Source: Thermohalobaculum sp039033215
GTDB lineage: Bacteria > Pseudomonadota > Alphaproteobacteria > Rhodobacterales > Rhodobacteraceae
NCBI GenBank assembly: GCA_039033215.1
Contig: JBCCDA010000035.1
Span: forward strand, 1-36,512
DNA: 36,512 nucleotides
Direction of reading: 5' to 3'
In this document: positions 31,225-36,512 of the stretch, piece by piece
How positions within the stretch are numbered: the stretch's first letter is position 1
How the letters are laid out: every line of letters begins with the position of its first letter
Translations under genes and position numbers: made by a program
The notes under the pieces: generated by a model
What the model saw: the letters and a program-made list of their open reading frames with translations, nothing else
Told to the model about the DNA's origin: nothing
Database searches by the model: none

Positions 31225-31869
31225 GTGAGCGATACGGACAGCTTTATCCAGGAAGTCACCGAGGAGGTCCGCAAGGACCGGATGTACTCGCTGTGGAAGA
31301 AGTGGGGTCCGGTGGTCATTGGCGCGATCGTGGTGATCGTGGGGGGCGCTGCCTACTGGTCCTGGCAGGAAAGCCAGGTCCGCGCGGCGGCCGAGGCGCG
31401 GGGAGGTACGTTCATCGCCGCCGATCCCGGGGATGTCTCGCAGATGACCGCCCTGCCTGAGCGCATTGACGGCCCGGCGTCGCTGATTGCACGGTTGACC
31501 GCCGCGGCGGCCTTGGTGGCGGACGGGCAGGCGGCGGAGGCACGGGCGGCCTATCAGTCGATCGCCGCGGAACCGGGGACGCCGCCGGAATATGCTGACC
31601 TCGCTGTCCTTCAAGCAGCGCGGCTTGCCGAAGGGGACGCGGGCGCCGCGCGCCAATCGCTCGCGCCTCTGATCGAGCCCGGGCGGCCCTACCGTGTGCT
31701 GGCGCTGGAGTTGCGGGCAGCCCTTGCCATGGAGGCCGGGGACACCGCCGCTGCGCACCAGGACCTGCGCACCATCGTCGCCGACCCGGCTGCTTCGGCA
31801 TCGGCCCGCCAGCGGGCTCAGATCTACCTTCAGGTCACGGGTGGCGCACCTGCGGAAGCCGACGGCTGA
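31225..31869 (+). CDS. YfgM-like membrane-anchored TPR protein
   Basis: 214 residues. A short cytoplasmic N-terminus rich in charged residues (DSFIQEVTEEVRKDRMYSLW), one membrane helix (VVIGAIVVIVGGAAYW) and a periplasmic region of Ala-rich TPR-like helical pairs fit the YfgM/DUF2133 family, an accessory factor of the SecYEG translocon and periplasmic chaperones in E. coli. The start is GTG 31225 with AGGAG 7 bp upstream. bamB follows, the same order as in many proteobacteria, which supports the call. Confidence 0.8.
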   Translation: MSDTDSFIQEVTEEVRKDRMYSLWKKWGPVVIGAIVVIVGGAAYWSWQESQVRAAAEARGGTFIAADPGDVSQMTALPERIDGPASLIARLTAAAALVADGQAAEARAAYQSIAAEPGTPPEYADLAVLQAARLAEGDAGAARQSLAPLIEPGRPYRVLALELRAALAMEAGDTAAAHQDLRTIVADPAASASARQRAQIYLQVTGGAPAEADG

Positions 31870-31938
31870 GCGCGGGCAATGAAGATCCCGCTTTCAGGCG
31901 GGGCGGGCCGAGAGGTCGGCAAAGAGGGGAAAATCTCC

Positions 31939-33249
31939 ATGGCGTGGACATCTGAGCTTCGTCTGATCGGTGGTGCCATGGCGATGGCCGGGCTTCTGGC
32001 CGGCTGTGGGATCTTCGATGACGAGGATCGCCTCGAGGGTGAGCGCGTGCCGATCCGTGACCCCTCGGTTGGTGGTTCTGTCTTTACCGGACAGGTGCCT
32101 CCGATCCCACCGGCCCAGACCAATGCGGCCTGGACGCAGACCAACGGGTTCCCGTCTCATGCGGCGGGACATCTGCAGGGGCCATCGACGCTGACGCCGG
32201 CGTGGCGCGCGGACGCGGGGTCGGGTGGCAACGATGGCATCACTTCGGCCCCCGTGATCGCCGGTGGCTCGGTCTTTACGCTGGATGCCTCGGCTCAGGT
32301 GACGTCCTTCGATGCGGGTACGGGATCGCGGCTCTGGCGCACCGATCTCACGCCCGAGGGCGAGGACGGAGAGGATGGCTTCGGTGGCGGGTTGGCGCTC
32401 GATGGTGGGGCGCTCTTTGCAACGACAGGGTTTGGCGAGATCGTGGCGCTTGAACCCGGCACCGGTGAAGAGCGCTGGCGGTACCGTGCGGGCGCACCCT
32501 TCCGCGCGGCACCGGCAGCCGCTGCTGGTCTGATCGTTGCGGTGACCAGGGACAATCGCGCCGTCGCGGTTTCGGCTTCAACCGGAGAGCTGGTCTGGCG
32601 CCTCGACGGAATATCGTCCGATGCCGGTCTGCTGGGTGGTGCCAGTCCGGCAATTTCCGGCCGGCTTGCGGTGCTGCCCTTTGCCTCCGGCGAGATCATC
32701 GGTGTCGATGTCCGCTCGGGCCGCCGGGTTTGGAGCGCGGTTCTCGGCGGTGCGCGGCGCGGACTGGCGCGGTCTGCGATCTCGGACGTCACGGGCGATC
32801 CGGTTATCATCGGGCGCGCTGTGGTCGCAGCCAACCAGGCGGGCCGCATGGTCGCCATCGACGGGCAGTCGGGGCAGCGGGGCTGGACCCGGTCAGTCGG
32901 CTCGACGGGTCCGATCTGGGCGGACGGCAGATCGCTCTTCCTGACCGGCGATGACGGATCGCTGATGCGCCTGGCGCTCAACGGCGGGCAGACGATCTGG
33001 CAAGTCGACCTTCCGGCCTTCGAGGACGAGGAGGACCGCCAGGACCCGATCGCCTATTCCGGCCCCGTGTTGGTAGGCGGGCGGCTGCTGGTCACTGACA
33101 CGCTGGGCAACCTCATGGCTTTCGACCCGATGTCGGGTGCCGAACTTGAGCGCATCAGCTTGTCCGATGGTAGCACGACCGGGGCCGCTGTTGCGGGTGG
33201 CACCGTCTTCGTGCTGAGCAACGATGGAACCCTGCAGGCGTTCCGCTGA
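31939..33249 (+). CDS. bamB: Outer-membrane assembly lipoprotein BamB (PQQ-like beta-propeller)
   Basis: 436 residues. A lipoprotein signal ends in the lipobox LAGC with Cys23. The rest is a series of beta-propeller blades with PQQ-like repeats such as VTSFDAGTGSRLW, IVALEPGTGEERW, AVSASTGELVW, IGVDVRSGRRVW and AFDPMSGAELE. BamB is a lipoprotein of the BAM complex that folds outer-membrane beta-barrels. I chose ATG 31939, because an upstream ATG at 31879 would put 20 charged residues in front of the signal peptide. The GTPase gene der, which commonly follows bamB, is replaced here by a convergent transporter gene 4 bp away. Confidence 0.88.
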   Translation: MAWTSELRLIGGAMAMAGLLAGCGIFDDEDRLEGERVPIRDPSVGGSVFTGQVPPIPPAQTNAAWTQTNGFPSHAAGHLQGPSTLTPAWRADAGSGGNDGITSAPVIAGGSVFTLDASAQVTSFDAGTGSRLWRTDLTPEGEDGEDGFGGGLALDGGALFATTGFGEIVALEPGTGEERWRYRAGAPFRAAPAAAAGLIVAVTRDNRAVAVSASTGELVWRLDGISSDAGLLGGASPAISGRLAVLPFASGEIIGVDVRSGRRVWSAVLGGARRGLARSAISDVTGDPVIIGRAVVAANQAGRMVAIDGQSGQRGWTRSVGSTGPIWADGRSLFLTGDDGSLMRLALNGGQTIWQVDLPAFEDEEDRQDPIAYSGPVLVGGRLLVTDTLGNLMAFDPMSGAELERISLSDGSTTGAAVAGGTVFVLSNDGTLQAFR

Positions 33250-33253
33250 CGGC

Positions 33254-34129
33254 TCAGCCCTGACGCCGCATGAGATCCGGGCGGTTGACCAGCAGGACAC
33301 CGACGGCGGTCAGCGCGAGGCCGGCGATCTCGGGCCAACCCATGACCTCGCCGAAGAGGCCCCAGGCCATCAGCGCTGTCACCGGAGGGACCAGGAAGAA
33401 GAGGCTGGCGACGTTCGAAGCAGCCCCTCTGCGGATCAGCACGTAGAAGAGTGTCACCGCTCCGAACGAGAGCACGAAGATCGACCAGGTCATGGCGACG
33501 ATCAGGGGCGGCGCCCACTCCACCACACGTTCCTCGAAGACCAGCGCGGCGGCGCCGCAGGCGAGTGCGGCCGCCGCGAACTGTACCGCGAACGCGGCGC
33601 GCTGGGGCGTGTCCTGCGAGAGGCGCTTTTGCAGGATGGTGCCAAGTGCCGCGCCTGCCAGCCCCGCGAAGCAGAAGGCCATGCCCCCTGGGTCGCCGAT
33701 CCCGGCGGCCAGCTTGCGTGAGATCACGACGACAACGCCGACGATGCCAAGCAGCATCCCCAGCCACTGCATGTTGACCATGCGCTCGCCGAGCAGGACG
33801 TAGGCCAGGAGAGCCATGGCGATGGGCTGGAGGCCGACCACCAGCGAGGACATGCCCGCCTCGACACCCTGGTCAATGGCAACGAAGACACCGCCGAGGT
33901 AGAGAAAGTGCACCAGCACACCGATGAGTGCCTGTTCGCCCCATTGTCGGGCGTTGAGCATCCGCGCGCCACTGAGCCAGACCCAAAGCCCCATGAGCAC
34001 CGCCACCGTACCGAAGCGGATGGCCAGAAAGGTCATCGGTTCGGCATGCGGCAGTCCAAGCCTTGCGCCGATGAAGCCAGTGGCCCAGAGCACCACGAAG
34101 AGCGGCGCGACGAGAGATTGGGTCGTCAT
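33254..34129 (-). CDS. EamA/DMT superfamily transporter
   Basis: 291 residues with about ten hydrophobic helices in two EamA repeats (for example VALLFVVLWATGFIGARLG at the start and FLVPPVTALMAWGLFGEV in the second half). Members export amino acids, metabolites or drugs; substrate unknown. It ends 4 bp from bamB (convergent) and is divergent from the regA-like gene, with which it shares a 126-bp promoter region. Confidence 0.85.
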   Translation of the reverse strand: MTTQSLVAPLFVVLWATGFIGARLGLPHAEPMTFLAIRFGTVAVLMGLWVWLSGARMLNARQWGEQALIGVLVHFLYLGGVFVAIDQGVEAGMSSLVVGLQPIAMALLAYVLLGERMVNMQWLGMLLGIVGVVVVISRKLAAGIGDPGGMAFCFAGLAGAALGTILQKRLSQDTPQRAAFAVQFAAAALACGAAALVFEERVVEWAPPLIVAMTWSIFVLSFGAVTLFYVLIRRGAASNVASLFFLVPPVTALMAWGLFGEVMGWPEIAGLALTAVGVLLVNRPDLMRRQG

Positions 34130-34179
34130 GGGCCCCCGATGTAACCCCCGGCCAGGCTGGGTTGCGGCATTATGACAGA

Positions 34180-34193
34180 GCGCTTACAAGCGC
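34180..34193. promoter_or_regulatory. 14-bp inverted repeat between DMT transporter and regA
   Basis: GCGCTTACAAGCGC has perfect 6-bp arms around a 2-bp centre. It sits 50 bp upstream of the transporter start and 62 bp upstream of the regulator start, so it could serve either. Part of it resembles half of the LacI-type operator at 13813, but the centre spacing differs. Confidence 0.35.
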
Positions 34194-34255
34194 CAACCGA
34201 AGCGAGCAAACTAAATCCTGTCTCGTAAGTATATGCGGATGGAGCAAACAGCACC

Positions 34256-34807
34256 GTGACCGAAGTGCTTGATGAAATTGGGGAAGACAACTCGCTCCTG
34301 ATCCTGGACGACGATGCGCCGTTCCGGAACAGGCTGTCGCGCGCGATGGAGAAGCGAGGGTTCGACCCGGTGATGGCGGAGACCGTGACCGAGGGTCTGG
34401 ATCATTGTCGACGTAAACCCGCAGCCTATGCCGTGGTTGATTTGCGGCTGGAAGACGGCAATGGCCTGGACGTTGTCGAGGCGTTGCGCGAGGCGCGGCC
34501 CGACAGCCGGGTGATCGTGCTGACGGGCTACGGCGCGATCGCGACGGCTGTGGCCGCAGTGAAGATCGGTGCGGTGGACTATTTGTCGAAACCGGCCGAT
34601 GCCAACGATATCGAGAAGGCGCTGCTGACACCCAGGGGGGAGAAGCCGCCCCCGCCCGAGAACCCGATGTCCGCGGACCGGGTGCGTTGGGAGCACATCC
34701 AGCGGGTGTTCGAGCTTTGCGACCGCAACGTCTCGGAGACCGCGCGGCGACTGAACATGCACCGCCGCACCCTGCAGCGTATCCTGGCAAAACGCAGTCC
34801 GCGCTGA
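34256..34807 (+). CDS. regA: RegA/PrrA/ActR family redox response regulator
   Basis: 183 residues. The receiver domain has the acidic pocket LDDD (17-20), phosphoacceptor Asp62 (AVVDLRLEDGNG), the conserved Thr in VLTGYG and Lys in SKPAD. A proline-rich linker (EKPPPPENP) leads to a Fis-type helix-turn-helix (NVSETARRLNMHRRTLQRIL). This is the full architecture of RegA/PrrA/ActR, which controls photosynthesis, CO2 and nitrogen fixation or respiration according to redox state. The partner kinase gene regB and senC/prrC are not adjacent. The start is GTG 34256; its ribosome binding site (GGAGC) is modest. Confidence 0.9.
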   Translation: MTEVLDEIGEDNSLLILDDDAPFRNRLSRAMEKRGFDPVMAETVTEGLDHCRRKPAAYAVVDLRLEDGNGLDVVEALREARPDSRVIVLTGYGAIATAVAAVKIGAVDYLSKPADANDIEKALLTPRGEKPPPPENPMSADRVRWEHIQRVFELCDRNVSETARRLNMHRRTLQRILAKRSPR

Positions 34808-34923
34808 CGCGCGGACCCGTTGCCGCGGGTCGACGTTGCGCGGCAGGCCAGGTTGTGTGCCCGCGGCGCGTCGACGTTGGCGCTGGTGTCAACGCTGCGG
34901 GGCGAGGCTCGGTGATCTGACCG

Positions 34924-35127
34924 CTACGATGTGAATGGCTTGTGGCGGCGTTTGCCGGTGGGCATGCCGCTGGCGGCGTCACGTGGTGACATGACCGCGT
35001 CCATCATCCCGGCTTGCGCCGCCTCGAGCCAGCCGTTCATCTGGAGCCCGGTTCCGGCGGAGAGGGTGAGATCACCGTCGAGATCATCGTCGCTCAGATC
35101 GCAGGGCGTCTTGTTCTTCATTGTCAT
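34924..35127 (-). CDS. Small hypothetical protein with perfect ribosome binding site
   Basis: 67 residues: an acidic N-terminal section (CDLSDDDLDGDLTLSAGTG), a middle QMNGWLEAAQAGMMDAV that could form a helix, and a basic end (GKRRHKPFTS). I do not recognise it. The ATG at 35127 is preceded by AAAGGAGG at the ideal distance, the best Shine-Dalgarno in this part of the window, which argues that it is really translated. It has no signal peptide or membrane helix. It lies between convergent regA and the proC gene on its own strand, 84 bp after the proC stop. Confidence 0.65.
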   Translation of the reverse strand: MTMKNKTPCDLSDDDLDGDLTLSAGTGLQMNGWLEAAQAGMMDAVMSPRDAASGMPTGKRRHKPFTS

Positions 35128-35211
35128 GCCGTATCCTCCTTTGACGGGGACAGGATACCGAGGCCGCAGACGGGCGGTCTGTAACAGATGATTCGCGATC
35201 GGCGAGATGGA

Positions 35212-36021
35212 TCAGCCTTTTGCGAGTTCCCGCCCGCGGTCGCGCGCGGCAGCCACGGTCCGGGTCATGAGATCCGTCAGTCGGTCCTCGCCCATCAGGA
35301 CCGAAAGGCCCGCCGCGGTGGTGCCGCCGGGGCTTGTCACCTGTTCGCGGAGCGCACCAGGCGGATCCGTGGCCTCGGCGGCGAGGCGTCCGGCGCCCAT
35401 CACCGTCTGCATGGCCATCTTCGCGGCGAGCGGCGCCGGCAGGCCGACCGCGACGCCTGCCGACGTCATCGCCTCGATCATATGAAAGACATATGCGGGA
35501 CCAGATCCGGACAAGGCGGTAACGGCGTCCATCAGATCCTCGTCGTCGATCCAGTCGACCACGCCCGAGGTGGCGAGGAGGTGCGTCGTCAGATCGCGCG
35601 CAGCCCCCCCGGTCTGGGCGTTCGCGCAGCAGACGAACATGCCCGCGCCGATGGCGGCGGGGGTGTTCGGCATCGCCCGGATGATCGGGGTGGCCCCCGG
35701 CAGCATCGCGGCCAACGTCGCGATCGTGGTGCCCGCCGCGACGGAGACGAAGGTGGTCGCGCCGCCGGCGAGCCCCGCATAGGCGGGGACGACCTGCGCC
35801 ATGACCTGCGGTTTGACGGCCAGCACCGTGAGCGCCGGGGTGAGCCCGGCCGGGAGCGCCTCGGCCGATTCGACAGCGGTGGCACCCGCTGCCGCTGCTC
35901 GGCTGCGCAGCGCCTCGGCCGGCTCAACCACATGCACGTCCAGCGCCGGATCGGCGCCCAGCCAGCCCTTCATCATGGCGTATCCCATGTTCCCGCAGCC
36001 CACGAGCAGCACCGTCGTCAT
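35212..36021 (-). CDS. proC: Pyrroline-5-carboxylate reductase
   Basis: 269 residues, normal length. N-terminal NAD(P) motif GCGNMGYAM, middle VLAVKPQVM and RAMPNTPAAIGAG, and the family signature SGSGPAYVFHMIEAM with VTSPGGTTAAGL near the end. It reduces 1-pyrroline-5-carboxylate to proline, the last step of proline synthesis, in the cytoplasm. Its ATG overlaps the stop of the upstream RfbC-like gene by 4 bp (ATGA), so the two are co-translated despite unrelated functions. Confidence 0.93.
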   Translation of the reverse strand: MTTVLLVGCGNMGYAMMKGWLGADPALDVHVVEPAEALRSRAAAAGATAVESAEALPAGLTPALTVLAVKPQVMAQVVPAYAGLAGGATTFVSVAAGTTIATLAAMLPGATPIIRAMPNTPAAIGAGMFVCCANAQTGGAARDLTTHLLATSGVVDWIDDEDLMDAVTALSGSGPAYVFHMIEAMTSAGVAVGLPAPLAAKMAMQTVMGAGRLAAEATDPPGALREQVTSPGGTTAAGLSVLMGEDRLTDLMTRTVAAARDRGRELAKG

Positions 36022-36512
36022 GGTCGTTCCCCCTCCCTGAGGTCGTCGCGCATGGCGAAATCGGGCCAGTCGCAGTCCTTGCCGTCCAATACCTTCGGCA
36101 CGGCGGGCCAGTCGATCGCGAAGGTCGGATCGTCCCAGCGCACGCCGTCGCCGTGGCCCGGCACGTACATCCGCCCCATGTGGTAGAGCACCTCGGTCTC
36201 CGGCTCCAGCGTGAGGAACCCATGCGCGACACCCTCCGGCAGGAAGAGCGCGTTCATCGCGTTTGCGGTCAGTTCTTCCGCGATCCAGCGGCCCTGGGTG
36301 GGACCGGGGCGTAGATCCAGCACGACATCCCAGGCCCGCCCGCGCGTGACTCGCACCAGCTTGGCCTCTGCATGGGGCGGCTTCTGGAAGTGCATGCCGC
36401 GTAGTGTGTAACGCTCGAAGTTGGTCGAGAGGTTCACTTGCACGGGCGCGAAGTCGATCCCGGCAGCGGCGAACTCCTCGGGGCAGTAGAGCCGCGCGAA
36501 TCGGCCCCGGTC
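36018..36512 (-). CDS. rfbC: dTDP-4-dehydrorhamnose 3,5-epimerase-like protein, 5' end cut by window
   Basis: 164 codons are visible; the frame stays open to the right edge (DRGRFARLYCPEEFAAAG), so the start lies outside. A shorter GTG start at 36443 would cut into the conserved cupin and is wrong. RGMHFQKPPHAEAKLVRVTRG contains the catalytic His of RmlC; VVLDLRPGP, LFLPEGVAHGFLTL and TEVLYHMG follow, with VRWDDPTFAIDWP at the end, all typical. The classical enzyme makes the L-rhamnose precursor for surface polysaccharide; some relatives act on other nucleotide sugars. Confidence 0.85.
   Translation of the reverse strand, partial: DRGRFARLYCPEEFAAAGIDFAPVQVNLSTNFERYTLRGMHFQKPPHAEAKLVRVTRGRAWDVVLDLRPGPTQGRWIAEELTANAMNALFLPEGVAHGFLTLEPETEVLYHMGRMYVPGHGDGVRWDDPTFAIDWPAVPKVLDGKDCDWPDFAMRDDLREGERP

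Overview
The window is high-GC DNA (most genes look to be about 65-70% GC) from an alphaproteobacterium, most likely a Rhodobacteraceae member of the Roseobacter type. The grounds are gene content and architecture: a DHPS (2,3-dihydroxypropane-1-sulfonate) to sulfolactate cluster, a roseobacter-style taurine ABC transporter, a RegA/PrrA/ActR regulator, and dense operons with ATGA start/stop overlaps. I saw no rRNA, tRNA, CRISPR array, insertion sequence or prophage.

Layout. (1) 268-7962 is one tight plus-strand operon of eight genes: a DUF1028 protein, a DadA-type FAD oxidase, an acetylpolyamine amidohydrolase, a Rieske oxygenase, an amidase, an N-carbamoylputrescine amidase, a TIM-barrel amidohydrolase and a cyclase-family hydrolase. 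Together they look like a catabolic pathway for an acylated or carbamoylated polyamine or related N-compound that I cannot match to a described pathway. A perfect 16-bp palindrome lies upstream. (2) 7992-11699 carries a DNA-ligase-associated exonuclease without its ligase, a Tet-like MFS exporter and a variant phenylacetate-CoA-ligase-like protein. (3) 11707-22132 is an organosulfonate region: a PLP dehydratase and a LacI-type regulator (hpsR-like) on the minus strand, divergent from hpsN-hpsO-hpsP-suyA-suyB, then a TauABC-type ABC transporter. This predicts racemisation and oxidation of DHPS to (R)-sulfolactate, which SuyAB splits to pyruvate and sulfite. (4) 22473-27697 (minus strand) is an RND efflux pump with its adaptor, plus a Nu-class-like glutathione transferase.

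(5) 27728-31071 holds an orphan BrnA-like antitoxin, a YkgJ-type Cys-cluster protein, a low-GC GIY-YIG nuclease and a CaiB/BaiF CoA transferase. (6) 31225-36512 is housekeeping and regulatory: a YfgM-like protein, BamB, a DMT transporter, RegA, a small unknown protein with a perfect ribosome binding site, ProC and the start-truncated end of an RfbC-like epimerase running off the right edge.

The most unusual signal is non-coding. Two intergenic regions 9 kb apart (about 18697-18762 and 27728-27793) carry the same tandem array of 11-bp units beginning GTAT, in exact 11-bp phase. One precedes the ABC transporter. The other lies between the divergent GST and BrnA-like genes. This looks like a shared operator for a regulator that stacks once per helical turn.
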